The notes beneath the pieces were generated by a model. That model did not search any database. It was not told the origin of the DNA and saw only the letters and a list, made by a program, of their open reading frames with translations. A DNA stretch of 64,000 nucleotides from contig JADGEX010000001.1 of assembly GCA_016744135.1 (NCBI GenBank), positions 1,499,029 through 1,563,028 on the forward strand, given 5' to 3'. The translations under genes were made by a program, and so were the position numbers. Each line of letters starts with the position of its first letter. Position 1 is the stretch's first letter. Source of the DNA: Pseudodesulfovibrio sp. GTDB taxonomy: Bacteria; Desulfobacterota; Desulfovibrionia; Desulfovibrionales; Desulfovibrionaceae. Below are positions 1 through 9,284 of this stretch, piece after piece.

Positions 1-793
1 AAGATTCTTCCGAGGCATAGCCCCCCGCACCGTCCATAGACGCGGATTCCATAGCCATAACGCCCTTGTTACGGGCCATTCTGGGAGCAGGTGCGCGTTG
101 AACATCACCAGCAACCAATCGAACATCAGCGCTTTTAAATGCACGCCCAGAAGCGTTTGTCACCGTAGCCCACGCATCCAGATCGGCCATTGTACCGGAC
201 TTACTCAAAGTCATGGTATAATCCGCGTGCCAATTCACCCCACCCATAAGATAACTCAAGGAAACATTCTTCTTTCCTTCTGCAACGTTCTGTGTGGTCA
301 AGGTCAATGTCGGTTCCGTATCAAAATCCTTGGGGAGTTTTGGCAGAAGCACTGCTTCAAAATTACCCACATACACCTCATTACCCACAGAAAAAACAGG
401 CTGTCCCTTATTGGAAAGCAACGTGGCCTGTCGTAAAATGCGCGCATTTGCATCTGACGGATCAGGAAGAATCACTGACAATTCCTTGCCGACATAGGCA
501 TCGAGAAGATTCCCAGCTGTGATTGGATGGTAGCTGTATTCAACGTCATTAACCGTCATCCCGTCAGCCGCTGCCCGAACCGATGCAGGCTCTAAAGTGG
601 TAGGGATATCGGTAAACACAACAGCGGCAGGGCCTTCCGGGAGCGTAACAACACGTGTTTCTCGGACCAGTGCCCGACCAGAATTATAGACAGCGATAAA
701 TGCACCACTGCCATTCGCATGGGCCATGCACGGGATAAGAGAGAGTGTGAGCGTGAAAAGAATAATGAGAACACCAGATTTCAGCCGAGTCAT
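1..793 (-). CDS. DUF4139 domain-containing protein (N-terminal part, truncated by window edge)
   Basis: Reading leftward from ATG at 793, an open frame runs off the window start, giving 264 residues. It begins with a signal peptide (basic MTRLK, a hydrophobic run, then CMAHANG) and continues with a beta-rich sequence. The motif GGVNWHADYTM near residue 180 is characteristic of the DUF4139 family of exported proteins of unknown function. The C-terminal half lies outside the window. It is probably periplasmic or outer-surface. The family call rests on that motif and the general layout, so the function stays unknown. Confidence 0.72.
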   Translation of the reverse strand, partial: MTRLKSGVLIILFTLTLSLIPCMAHANGSGAFIAVYNSGRALVRETRVVTLPEGPAAVVFTDIPTTLEPASVRAAADGMTVNDVEYSYHPITAGNLLDAYVGKELSVILPDPSDANARILRQATLLSNKGQPVFSVGNEVYVGNFEAVLLPKLPKDFDTEPTLTLTTQNVAEGKKNVSLSYLMGGVNWHADYTMTLSKSGTMADLDAWATVTNASGRAFKSADVRLVAGDVQRAPAPRMARNKGVMAMESASMDGAGGYASEES

Positions 794-1047
794 CGAGCCT
801 CCGGACGTAAGTGGTCAATACTTATATAACAGTAATATCCCCTTACCGAAGAAGATACACTGCACAATTCTTTTTTGCAAAATAATAACAAAGATTATCA
901 CCACAAAAACTAATCCCCGATTACAGCGGAGAATAAAGCATCTTGTAGCACCTCAGCCATTCGCTTAAGATTATACCAACTATTTGTATTCATGTCACAT
1001 TTACTGACTCGCCAAAAGTCTGGATATTTGCTAGACAAAAATGAGCT

Positions 1048-2028
1048 ATGAAAATTCTCATTGTCGATGATTCACCGTCTACGGTGGACCAACTTACTGC
1101 AATCCTTCACGGTGCAGGGTACCGGGATCTCTCCGCTGTCACGACACTGGAAGAGGCTCTCGACTCGCTTTCATTAGCCGCCAAAATAGAAGCCCCCATA
1201 GACCTCGTCCTTCTCGACCTTGATATCGCCGCCACCAATGGCATAGCCGCCATATTGTCCATAAAATCTCATAACGAATTTCAAGATATTCCCATCATCG
1301 CAATCACCAAAGATGACGGCGCAGCGAACCTTGACCAGGCCTTTGCAGCAGGTGCATCCGACTACATTGTCAAACCACTTGGCAAGACGGAACTTCGAGC
1401 ACGAGTCCGATCCGCTCTGCAATTACGGCGAGAAATGATCAAACGAATGATGCGCGAACGGGAACTTGAACAACTGGCTCGTAAATTGGAGCGCATGTCT
1501 AATCAAGACGGACTGACGGAACTGGCTAATCGACGATGTTTTGATGACGCCCTTGTTTGCGAATGGGTCCGCAATGGACGTGAGGATCAACCGCTAGGGT
1601 TGTTGATGATCGATATTGATCATTTCAAACAATACAATGATGCACTCGGTCATGTGAACGGAGATGGTTGTCTTTACGCCGTTGCCAAAGCTCTTCAAAA
1701 TGCAGTGCATCGCCCAGGCGATCTGGTCGCTCGGTACGGCGGCGAAGAATTTGCCATCATTCTTCCTAATACCGGATATAAAGGTGCCAAAGCCGTGGCG
1801 GACAACATCCACGAGAACCTCGCCAAAACAGCCCTTGGACATCCAGATTCCACTGTTGGCTCCAATGTCACCGTCTCAATCGGTGTGGCATCCGGGATCC
1901 CAACCTGTGAATCTTCCCCCGAGCACCTGCTTCAGGCGGCTGATAGTGCCCTCTATCAAGCCAAAGAATCTGGCCGCAACAGGACCGAAGTCATTAATCT
2001 TCCCAGCCCAAAATCTCTGCGGCAATAA
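1048..2028 (+). CDS. Response regulator with GGDEF diguanylate cyclase domain (PleD-like)
   Basis: 326 residues, REC plus GGDEF. The receiver domain (about 1-125) has the acidic pair D7-D8, phosphoacceptor D57 in LVLLDLDI, T87 and K109 (IVKP). A coiled linker (about 128-150) leads into a GGDEF domain (about 152-315) with signature GGEEF at 231-235, so cyclic di-GMP synthase activity is expected. RPGD at 222-225, five residues before GGEEF, matches the inhibitory I-site, suggesting product feedback. No partner histidine kinase is adjacent; the upstream 254 bases hold nothing I recognise. Cytoplasmic signalling protein. Confidence 0.93.
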   Translation: MKILIVDDSPSTVDQLTAILHGAGYRDLSAVTTLEEALDSLSLAAKIEAPIDLVLLDLDIAATNGIAAILSIKSHNEFQDIPIIAITKDDGAANLDQAFAAGASDYIVKPLGKTELRARVRSALQLRREMIKRMMRERELEQLARKLERMSNQDGLTELANRRCFDDALVCEWVRNGREDQPLGLLMIDIDHFKQYNDALGHVNGDGCLYAVAKALQNAVHRPGDLVARYGGEEFAIILPNTGYKGAKAVADNIHENLAKTALGHPDSTVGSNVTVSIGVASGIPTCESSPEHLLQAADSALYQAKESGRNRTEVINLPSPKSLRQ

Positions 2029-2107
2029 AAGCTCAGCCCCCTCCCTTGCGACATGGCTCCGTTTTCCGAATGAAAAAACGAGGACCACACGTTCCGGGGA
2101 GTCACGC

Positions 2108-2230
2108 ATGGCCCTCATTCAACAGGGATGGACAAACAAGCCCGCAGGGTTCGGGAGTCTGTCGGAAATATCAAAAATTATCGAAGGAAATGAATGGAGA
2201 GATAACTCCCGCAACAAGGACAAACCTTGA
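2108..2230 (+). CDS. Possible small ORF, 40 residues, unknown
   Basis: ATG at 2108 is preceded by a good Shine-Dalgarno-like GGGGAG seven bases upstream and gives a 40-residue, charged, soluble peptide beginning MALIQQGW and ending NKDKP. It lies about 80 bases after the GGDEF gene on the same strand. I recognise no family. The start context is the only evidence, so it may be a chance ORF. Confidence 0.25.
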   Translation: MALIQQGWTNKPAGFGSLSEISKIIEGNEWRDNSRNKDKP

Positions 2231-2514
2231 CGGGGGATACGATTACGTCATCTTCAACGATAACCGCTTCCCAGGGAATAAAACCATCAAGAGTGTATTG
2301 AACCATCAGCCTGTGACCGCACTTGCAAAAACGTTCCTGCATGACTCTCTCCTTGAAACATCGCGCCTTGACGCATTTGTTGTTCTTTTCGACTCAACGT
2401 GGCTTTTTAATAAACAGCCTCTACCCATTTTGTCAACTATAATTTTACATTTTGTTGGCTTTTACAAGACAACACCTATGCTATACATTTTGATTAACAA
2501 TATCAGATAAATAA

Positions 2515-2550
2515 AAAATCCCCGCAACGAATTTTCGTTACGGGGATTTT
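2515..2550. terminator. Bidirectional hairpin terminator
   Basis: The arms AAAATCCCCGCAACGA and TCGTTACGGGGATTTT pair with one mismatch around a TTT-type loop, with A and T runs on either side. It sits just beyond the end of the leftward S24 repressor gene and probably ends its transcript. Confidence 0.8.
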
Positions 2551-2572
2551 GATGTTTTATAAAAAATCAGAA

Positions 2573-3235
2573 CTAGCGATATTCTCTGGATGCCCACAGA
2601 ACCTGCCCGATGACGCGAACATTATTCAATTCGTCACCCGATAGATGGATAGGAGAATAATCCACATTGTCACTCCGGAGAACCAAAGTACCGGGCAGTC
2701 GCTCCACCCGTTTGACCATGACAGTATCCTCGACACCAACGGCGTAGATACCACCGGAAAGCACATCGGAACGAGCTTGGTCAATAAGAACCATATCCCC
2801 TTCCTTAATCTCCGGCTCCATGGAGTTACCGATGACTTCCATGAGGACCATATTGGCCGGATTCCCCCGGCTTTTCAACCAATCAGAACGAAAAGAGTAA
2901 TACCCTTCAACCATTCCATCGGTTTCAAACGACCCGCCACCGGCACACAACCGAGCGCGTACCTTGGGCACTTCCTCATAGGAGGCGCCGTCCTCTTCAA
3001 CTGCTGCGACGGCTGCCTCGGAACGAGGATAACCCTTGCCTTTTTCCAACCAGAGCGGATTCAATCCAAACCGGGCAGACAGATCAAGTATCCATCGTGC
3101 AGGGATGGATTCTTTCTTTTTGGCAAGGGATACCGCGGCCCGCCCCACGTTCAATTCACGGGCAAGCTGCGATTGATTTTTAATTTCTGTTTCCGAACAC
3201 AGCCTCTTGAAAAAAGCTTCGAATCCGTTCGTCAT
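2573..3235 (-). CDS. HTH repressor with S24 (LexA/CI-type) self-cleavage domain
   Basis: 220 residues. An N-terminal CI-type helix-turn-helix (about 5-65, with NQSQLARELNVGRAAVS) is followed by an S24 peptidase domain (about 90-215). The catalytic pair is visible as S138 in GNSMEPEI and K175 in MVKRVE, and an Ala-Gly cleavage site is plausible at A98-G99. Such proteins repress prophage or stress genes and autocleave on RecA activation, or act through the S24 fold without cleavage. No phage genes are nearby, so it is a stand-alone regulator here. A pair of direct repeats in its promoter (3256-3282) may be its own operator. Confidence 0.88.
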   Translation of the reverse strand: MTNGFEAFFKRLCSETEIKNQSQLARELNVGRAAVSLAKKKESIPARWILDLSARFGLNPLWLEKGKGYPRSEAAVAAVEEDGASYEEVPKVRARLCAGGGSFETDGMVEGYYSFRSDWLKSRGNPANMVLMEVIGNSMEPEIKEGDMVLIDQARSDVLSGGIYAVGVEDTVMVKRVERLPGTLVLRSDNVDYSPIHLSGDELNNVRVIGQVLWASREYR

Positions 3236-3255
3236 TGTTGCGCCTTAGTTAATAT

Positions 3256-3282
3256 ATAGTGTTGCTCTATGAGAATAGTGTT
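3256..3282 (-). promoter_or_regulatory. Direct repeats upstream of the S24 repressor, candidate operator
   Basis: AACACTAT occurs twice in the same orientation, 19 bases start to start (3256-3263 and 3275-3282), and CTAT-GAGA-ATAG lies between them. The position 20-50 bases before the repressor start suits autoregulation. The link to this repressor is inferred. Confidence 0.4.
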
Positions 3283-3390
3283 TAGTCAAAATAAACTTAT
3301 GCGTCAACCAAAAATATAATCTGTAGCAAATGGGCCCGTCTGAATACAAAAACAAAAAAACAAATGCCTTCTGAAAGTTTAAGAAACGCT

Positions 3391-5589
3391 CTATTCAATC
3401 AAATCCTTATAATCCACGGCTGCGGCCTCCACGGATTTAAGGCTGAAATTGAGTTCCAGACGTTCCAGATGAACCTCATCGAGCACGACCTCCACAGGCT
3501 GTCCAAGGGCAAAGGCTCGACCTGACCGTTCGCCAACAAGTATTTCCCGCTGAGACCAATACGTGTAATAATCATCGTCCATGGAGGAAAGACGAATAAG
3601 TCCTTCGGCCATGACATCTTTCAACTCCACGTAAAACCCGAAGTCCGTGATGTGAGAAACAACCCCATTAAAAGATTGCCCAACCTTGTCACGCATAAAC
3701 AGCACAGTCACTCGTTTGAGTATTTCGCGTTCGGCGTCCATGGCGATACGTTCGCGACTGGAGATATGGTTCGCTATATTTTGCAATTTTTTCTGGCCGG
3801 AAATGGGAATCTTGACTGCGGAATCACTGTCGAGGCTGATAGCCGTCTTGAGCAAACGATGGACAACAAGATCAGCATACCGGCGAATCGGCGATGTAAA
3901 ATGTGCGTATTCCTCACTCGCCAAGCCGAAATGGCCCTCATTTTCCGGAGAATACTTGGCCTGTTTCATCGAACGAAGCAACATGCGGTTGACCACATAT
4001 TCCTTGTCTGTGCCACGCATGGATGCCACGAGCATCTGAAGTTTTTTAGGCGTTATCTCCTTGGGCATGACAACACTTTTGTCTGTGCGGGAAAGCATGC
4101 GAAACAGATTTTGCAATTTCCCTTCATCGGCATGTGGATGAATACGGAACAGGCACGGCAAACCCCGCTCAATGAGATGATGCGCCACGGCCTCGTTTGC
4201 CGCGACCATGAATTCCTCAATAAGCTGATTAGCAAAAGAACGTTGTTTGGGTCGGATTTCCGACACCTCGCCAGCAGCATCAAAAAAGACTTCCGGTTCT
4301 GGCAAATCAAAATCAAGGGAACCGCGTTGACTCCGTAGTTTATTAATCTTTCGAGCCAGTTCTTCGGCCAATTCCAACATGGGTACCACAGGTTCAATTT
4401 TTCGCCGCGCGTCTTCATCACGGTCAAGAATTGCCTGTTTTACCTGAGTATATGTCAGTCGCGCATGACTCTTGATGACAGCCTGACAAAACGAGGCGGA
4501 ACGAGTCCTACCGGATTCATCTGTGTCCATGCACACGACCATGGTCAGCCTTTTTACATCGGGATTCAACGAACAAAGGCCATTGGACAACCGCTCAGGG
4601 AACATGGGTACAACAGACCGGGGGAAATAATAGGAATTGCCGCGCTCAAGGGCTTCCTTGTCCAAAGGCGTTCCTTCAGCCACATAATGGGCCACGTCCG
4701 CGATGGCGACCCACAAACGATAACCCTTGTCCAGTCGCTCTACCAAAACGGCATCATCAAAATCACGGGCTGTTGCGCCATCAATGGTCACAAATTGCTT
4801 CTCTGTAAGGTCGCGACGCCCAACGAAATCCTTTTCAGACGGCTCACGGGGCAAGCCTTCTGCCTGACTCTCGGAGCCAGAGGGAAATCGGGTACGGATA
4901 TTGTGATTGGACTTGACCAACGCTTCCTGCACCGCAATATCGACTTCCGAGCCTAGAAGCTCCGTGATTTCGCCCTGCCACATTGTCGGGTCCATCTTTT
5001 CACCGGGGACACAAATAACAATATCACCGGGTTTCAATTCGAGGGACTCTTCCTTGAGGGTGCAAATAATCCCAAACGCCAGCTTGGGGTCGCTGGGCCG
5101 ACACAGCCACTCGTCGCCCATCTTCTTGATGACTTTTGCAGGCAGGGTTTTACGCCCCCGCTCCAAAATACGAACAATACGGCCCTCGGCATTACGGCCT
5201 TTTTTTGGCTCGCCGAGCACTGACACGACAACACTATCACCGTGCCACGCCTCACCAATATCCCGCTGATTGATGAAAACATCCTTGCGCCGGGAGTCTT
5301 CCGGTATCACGAAGCCAAACCCCTGCCGCTGGATTTCCAGCCGCCCGGTAATACAATGCATGGACTCAGCCAAACCATATCCACGTCGAATACGAATAAG
5401 CTTACCTTGCCGCACAAGATCCTTGAGCAGATCCTTGATGATATGCTTATCCCTCTTCTTGAGCCTGAGCTGACGAATAACCTCAGCTCGCGACATGGGG
5501 CGTTGCACTTCTTTAAACAGCTTGAGAATAACACCCGCATACAAAGGCGGCGTGCTTGGACGAGGCTGATTGCGTTTTTTTTTAGGCAT
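3391..5589 (-). CDS. rnr: Ribonuclease R (3'-5' exoribonuclease)
   Basis: 732 residues, typical for RNase R. In order: N-terminal winged helix (about 15-75), cold-shock/OB region (about 78-215), RNB catalytic domain with DGATARDFDDA (metal ligands D270, D276, D278, D279), and a C-terminal S1 domain (SFNGVVSHITDFGFYVEL). It degrades structured RNA processively in the cytoplasm and acts in RNA quality control. The start at 5589 follows AGGAGG that overlaps the stop of upstream lpxK (ATATAGGAGG), so the two are co-transcribed and translationally close. Confidence 0.96.
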   Translation of the reverse strand: MPKKKRNQPRPSTPPLYAGVILKLFKEVQRPMSRAEVIRQLRLKKRDKHIIKDLLKDLVRQGKLIRIRRGYGLAESMHCITGRLEIQRQGFGFVIPEDSRRKDVFINQRDIGEAWHGDSVVVSVLGEPKKGRNAEGRIVRILERGRKTLPAKVIKKMGDEWLCRPSDPKLAFGIICTLKEESLELKPGDIVICVPGEKMDPTMWQGEITELLGSEVDIAVQEALVKSNHNIRTRFPSGSESQAEGLPREPSEKDFVGRRDLTEKQFVTIDGATARDFDDAVLVERLDKGYRLWVAIADVAHYVAEGTPLDKEALERGNSYYFPRSVVPMFPERLSNGLCSLNPDVKRLTMVVCMDTDESGRTRSASFCQAVIKSHARLTYTQVKQAILDRDEDARRKIEPVVPMLELAEELARKINKLRSQRGSLDFDLPEPEVFFDAAGEVSEIRPKQRSFANQLIEEFMVAANEAVAHHLIERGLPCLFRIHPHADEGKLQNLFRMLSRTDKSVVMPKEITPKKLQMLVASMRGTDKEYVVNRMLLRSMKQAKYSPENEGHFGLASEEYAHFTSPIRRYADLVVHRLLKTAISLDSDSAVKIPISGQKKLQNIANHISSRERIAMDAEREILKRVTVLFMRDKVGQSFNGVVSHITDFGFYVELKDVMAEGLIRLSSMDDDYYTYWSQREILVGERSGRAFALGQPVEVVLDEVHLERLELNFSLKSVEAAAVDYKDLIE

Positions 5590-5598
5590 GACAGCCTC

Positions 5599-6693
5599 CT
5601 ATATGCGGGCCTTATCTTTGAGCCGCGCGTCAATAATTTCAAACCGTCGATTCCACCATGCTTCAAAGTCGGTATCATCGCCAAGAGTGGATGGACCAAA
5701 CTCCAAATGGAGATCAAACTCCCAAAACTCCTCGGTGCACAACGGCCCGAGTTTGACCGCATCCTTAGGTGTACACAAGACAGCCTTACATCCTGCCTGG
5801 CGCGCCTTGGTGGATATCTCAAGCGCATCTTTCTTCGAGTACGGATGATGGTCCTTGAAAATCATATGCTGCAACGGCGGATATCCAAAATATCCCGTAG
5901 CCGTATGCTTGACTTGCTCAGGGTCACCAACGCCTGACACAAGCAAGTATTGTCCTTTATCAAAGTCACGCGCCGAATCACCGCCCAGCAAATGGCGCAC
6001 GCCCGTAGGCATTATCTGAAAGCTGAAAACCGGCTTGAAAAACTGACTCAGATGTCGGTCGATGAACGGCGTGAGAGCTTCAAATCCCAAAGGACCGATC
6101 TTGATCATAAACGCATCGGCTCGGGCGAGGGCTGACTCTGGTTCGCGCCACGATCCGGCAGGGATAACACGATTCCAGCCTTCCATCAGGTCTTCCGGCT
6201 TAAGCAAAACAAGATTGCAATGTCGTTTGACCGCCATATGCTGAAAACCGTCATCCAAAATAACGAAATTAGGATTGAACCGCTCCATAGCGGCTTTCCC
6301 GGCCCGAATGCGATTAGGGTCCACCATAATACGTGCTTTTTCATTGGAACGGGCCAGCATGAGCGGTTCATCACCCGCTTCCTCGGCCAAAGCCCCGGAC
6401 TGGACATGATATGGAAGCGACGTAGGACGCGCTCCGTAGCCTCTCGTGAGCAAGACACTTTGCAATCCATGCCGTTCAGCCCAGCCAAGAAGCCAATCGG
6501 CCACTGGGGTCTTGCCCGTGCCACCCCAGCCTATGTTGCCCACGGAAACAGTCGGCACCGAAGGTTCCCATCTCCGCATAAAACCACGATGAAACAGCGT
6601 TTCACGTATACGCATAACTCCGCCGTACACCCAGCCAAAAGGCTTGAGCACGGGAGCAAGAATATTCTGTAATTCAGTCACTGATTCAGACAT
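5599..6693 (-). CDS. lpxK: Tetraacyldisaccharide 4'-kinase (lipid A biosynthesis)
   Basis: 364 residues. It phosphorylates the 4' position of the lipid A precursor at the inner membrane. The P-loop GNIGWGGTGKTP (K61) and the following region are typical of LpxK, as is the FVILDDGFQHMAVKR block containing the family's DDGFQ motif. GGAG precedes the ATG at 6693. It lies nine bases upstream of rnr in a two-gene leftward unit. No other lpx gene is in the window. Confidence 0.95.
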   Translation of the reverse strand: MSESVTELQNILAPVLKPFGWVYGGVMRIRETLFHRGFMRRWEPSVPTVSVGNIGWGGTGKTPVADWLLGWAERHGLQSVLLTRGYGARPTSLPYHVQSGALAEEAGDEPLMLARSNEKARIMVDPNRIRAGKAAMERFNPNFVILDDGFQHMAVKRHCNLVLLKPEDLMEGWNRVIPAGSWREPESALARADAFMIKIGPLGFEALTPFIDRHLSQFFKPVFSFQIMPTGVRHLLGGDSARDFDKGQYLLVSGVGDPEQVKHTATGYFGYPPLQHMIFKDHHPYSKKDALEISTKARQAGCKAVLCTPKDAVKLGPLCTEEFWEFDLHLEFGPSTLGDDTDFEAWWNRRFEIIDARLKDKARI

Positions 6694-6877
6694 GATACTC
6701 CATAAAAATATAAAAAAGCACAGGGTGAATCATACGTCCCTCTGTTACCCGTGGCAAGGCGCAAGTGAACAGGCCAAAAGAAGCCAACGCCAGAATTATA
6801 CTATGACAACAGAGCCATCTTACGTATATAAAAAACAGAATTAGCAAAAGGATGACAAAAAGCAAAAAAGGCCGCAC

Positions 6878-7873
6878 ATGCTCAAAATAATCTGCATATA
6901 CATCATCGCTTTACTTCTCATGACCACTTCAGCCATTGCCGACATGCCTCGTGTTTTCGTCATCAACAGCTACCATAAAGATTTTCAATGGGTTGCAGAG
7001 CACAACGCAGCACTGAAACGGGGGCTCAAGAATGTCGCTTCTCTCTCATTCTTCGACCTGAACACCAAAAGAATTCCTCGAAGCGAATTCAAAACGGCCA
7101 GAGATCGTGCCATCCAAGAACTCAAAACCATTAAGCCCAAAGTCGTCGTCATAACAGATGACGATGCCCTCAAACTTCTTGGAAAACGTATTTCGGATTT
7201 GCATATTCCAATTGTGTATCTCGGCATCAATGCAAATCCCCGCGACTACCACGTTCTTGACCATCAGGTGACAGGTGTCCTTGAGCGCCCGCTCTTCAAA
7301 CGTTCAATCGTTTTCATCCAGGACATACTTCACGGAGGCCTTAAAAAATGTCTGGTCCTCTACGACAACAGCACCACTGCTTATGCCTCGCTCGACTCGG
7401 TCTTCGACAACCAACAGAATCTCAGATTCGCTGGTACAGAGACTAACATCCGGCTTATAGACACGCTAAAAGATTGGCGTGAAGCCGTTCTTTCCGCCAA
7501 AGATCATGGATATAACGCCATGATTGTCGGACTCTATCACACCATCGTCGACGAGGATGGAAACCACGTGCCTGATGAAAACGTAATCCGGTGGACTTCT
7601 GCCAACAGCCCTATCCCGGTTTTTGGCTTTTGGGATTTTTCCATTGGGAAAGACAAGGCTCTCGGTGGGTTGGTTCTTGCCGCAGACCCCCAGGGATGGG
7701 AGGCTGCAAAACTGGTTAAACGCATTTTGGAAGGAGAAAGAGCCTCCGACATAGAACCTGTCATAGCGGAAACAGGGCGATTTATATTCAGTGATTACGA
7801 GTTAAAACGATGGAACCTCAGCAGACCAGTTCATCTAACCGTTCCATCCATCACCATACGACACGTCGAATAA
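6878..7873 (+). CDS. Periplasmic ABC-transporter substrate-binding-like protein
   Basis: 331 residues. A signal peptide is clear (MLKIICIYIIALLLMTTSAIA, cleaved about residue 22), followed by a two-lobed PF04392-like binding protein fold: VFVINSYHKDFQW at the start, VVVITDDDALK, VVYLGINANP-type and FGFWDFSIG segments. Proteins of this family bind unknown small ligands and are often linked to sensor kinases rather than transporters. No permease, ATPase or kinase gene is adjacent, so ligand and partner are unknown. The Shine-Dalgarno is a weak AAGG; the ATG at 6878 gives the signal peptide. Confidence 0.75.
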   Translation: MLKIICIYIIALLLMTTSAIADMPRVFVINSYHKDFQWVAEHNAALKRGLKNVASLSFFDLNTKRIPRSEFKTARDRAIQELKTIKPKVVVITDDDALKLLGKRISDLHIPIVYLGINANPRDYHVLDHQVTGVLERPLFKRSIVFIQDILHGGLKKCLVLYDNSTTAYASLDSVFDNQQNLRFAGTETNIRLIDTLKDWREAVLSAKDHGYNAMIVGLYHTIVDEDGNHVPDENVIRWTSANSPIPVFGFWDFSIGKDKALGGLVLAADPQGWEAAKLVKRILEGERASDIEPVIAETGRFIFSDYELKRWNLSRPVHLTVPSITIRHVE

Positions 7874-7879
7874 CATACG

Positions 7880-7919
7880 CAAAAAAGGCCGCACCCGATT
7901 GAACGGATGCGGCCTCATT
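7880..7919. terminator. Bidirectional terminator between convergent genes
   Basis: AGGCCGCA (7886-7893) pairs with TGCGGCCT (7908-7915). A run of A before and a T-rich stretch after mean it can end both the rightward binding-protein gene and the leftward Bax inhibitor gene. Confidence 0.85.
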
Positions 7920-7944
7920 TGGTTTTCAAGAAGACTGTATGAAA

Positions 7945-8676
7945 TTACTCGCGGTTCCCCAAAAGTCTGAGCAACATCAGGAACAGGTTGATGAAGTCCA
8001 GATACAGGGTCAGAGCACCGAGGATGGTACCACGCCGAATGGCTGCAGAATCATTCATCGGGACAGTCTCGCCCATGGTCTTGAGCTTCTGCGTGTCATA
8101 AGCGGTCAGGCCAAGGAAGATGATCACACCGATAACCGAAATGGCGAACGCCATAGCGGAACTCTGCAGAAACATATTCACGACCATGGCAATAACGATA
8201 CCGATCAGCCCCATGAACAACAGGCTGCCCCAGCTGGTCAGATCCTTTTTGGTGACAAGTCCGTAGATGGACATGGTACCAAACATGCCAGCGGTGATAA
8301 CAAACGTGGAAGCCACGGATTCAGCGGTATACGCGAGCAGAATCGGGGTCAAGGTCAACCCGTTCAGGCCGGAATAAAGCATGAACAAAGCAGTGGCCGT
8401 GGCCGGAGCCATGGTCCTGATTTTCGCGCCCAGATAAAAGACAATGCCCAGTTCGGCAAAAAGCAAAATAAAGACCAGAGTCGACATGCCCACGGCACCG
8501 GTGGCCGGGTCAACAACGAAAAACATCTGCATAAGAGTCTGAGACTGGGTAACGGCAAAGGCGACCAAAGCGGTCAGGCCAAGGCCTGCGCTCATCCAGC
8601 CGTAGACACCACGCATGAAGGCATTGACAACTTCGGCACGGGAGCCGGTTTGTTGCATGCTGGGATATTGAGCCAT
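7945..8676 (-). CDS. Bax inhibitor-1/YccA family membrane protein
   Basis: 243 residues with seven hydrophobic segments between about residue 28 and the C-terminus. It has the family's N-terminal VNAFMRGVYGWMSAGLGLTALVAF and the C-terminal LTAYDTQKLK. BI-1/YccA proteins are inner-membrane proteins, some of which conduct calcium or interact with FtsH. GGAGG lies eight bases before the ATG. The nearby Na/Ca exchanger is suggestive but not in the same operon. Confidence 0.92.
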   Translation of the reverse strand: MAQYPSMQQTGSRAEVVNAFMRGVYGWMSAGLGLTALVAFAVTQSQTLMQMFFVVDPATGAVGMSTLVFILLFAELGIVFYLGAKIRTMAPATATALFMLYSGLNGLTLTPILLAYTAESVASTFVITAGMFGTMSIYGLVTKKDLTSWGSLLFMGLIGIVIAMVVNMFLQSSAMAFAISVIGVIIFLGLTAYDTQKLKTMGETVPMNDSAAIRRGTILGALTLYLDFINLFLMLLRLLGNRE

Positions 8677-8706
8677 TAAATTCCTCCGAATTAATATCAG
8701 ATAATA

Positions 8707-8723
8707 GCCGGGATAATCCCGGC
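8707..8723. repeat. Short perfect palindrome
   Basis: GCCGGGAT-A-ATCCCGGC forms a perfect 8-bp hairpin between the yccF and Bax inhibitor genes. It has no T run, so it may be an RNA stabiliser or processing site rather than a terminator. Confidence 0.45.
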
Positions 8724-8795
8724 GACTGGTGCATATGTAAGCAGGTTTTCACCCTCTGGCAAGAGGGGTGCACCACTTTGCACAAACGTTTTTGA

Positions 8796-9227
8796 TTACT
8801 TTCTGACGCCGTACAACCGCTCCGCATCTTCCACGGTCACGGATGTCATTCCAATAGGAGCCAGAGTGGCGCCCGCAAGCTTGAGATGCTGCCATCCCCA
8901 TGGAATACCAATAATGGTGATGAAACAACCAAGCGAGGCCATGATATGACCGATGCACAACCACCAACCAGCAAAAATGAACCAGATAATGTTGCCGAGC
9001 ATTCCCCAATCCGAGGTGCCTACATCCTTTTCACCGGTCACGATATCGCGCCGAATAAGCGTGCGTCCAAAGGGAATCAAAGCAAATTTTGCGATAACGA
9101 AAGCAGACCGCGCCCAAGGCAGTCCGATAATGGAAATGGCCATCAGACATCCGGCCAGAAACCAGCCCAAAGCCATGAAAAGGCCACCGATGACCCACCA
9201 GATGATATTGCCGAGAACTGAAAGCAT
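8796..9227 (-). CDS. YccF domain-containing inner membrane protein
   Basis: 143 residues with two related YccF units (about 3-60 and 75-135). Each has the pattern LGNIIWxxxxGxW followed by GxxxTIIGIPW or SIIGLPWARSAF, with hydrophobic helices. The function of the family is unknown; it is predicted to be an inner-membrane protein. It stands alone on the minus strand between the YibE/F and Bax inhibitor genes. Confidence 0.9.
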   Translation of the reverse strand: MLSVLGNIIWWVIGGLFMALGWFLAGCLMAISIIGLPWARSAFVIAKFALIPFGRTLIRRDIVTGEKDVGTSDWGMLGNIIWFIFAGWWLCIGHIMASLGCFITIIGIPWGWQHLKLAGATLAPIGMTSVTVEDAERLYGVRK

Positions 9228-9284
9228 TGAGACTCCTTGCGCGATTAGTATTCACCCATGGTGTCGCCTATACAAACGCATTCG

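Larger units (their letters stand above)
2029..2572. other. Intergenic stretch, largely unassigned
   Basis: About 540 bases between the GGDEF gene and the convergent repressor gene. It holds one possible 40-residue ORF (2108-2230) and a hairpin terminator (2515-2550). A longer open frame across 2046-2510 has no ribosome-binding site, no recognisable family and a composition unlike its neighbours, so I do not call it a gene. Confidence 0.6.

Noticed and set aside
2046..2510. 154-residue plus-strand ORF after the GGDEF gene
   Set aside because: No ribosome-binding site, no recognisable motif, and a sharp shift in composition along its length.
6686..6877. 63-residue hydrophobic ORF on the minus strand ending at the lpxK start
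   Set aside because: It needs a GTG start with no good ribosome-binding site and its helices look like the by-product of T-rich sequence. No family is recognised.
7939..8679. 246-residue ORF antisense to the Bax inhibitor gene
   Set aside because: Its His/Gln/Gly-rich sequence mirrors the codon pattern of the real membrane protein on the other strand.
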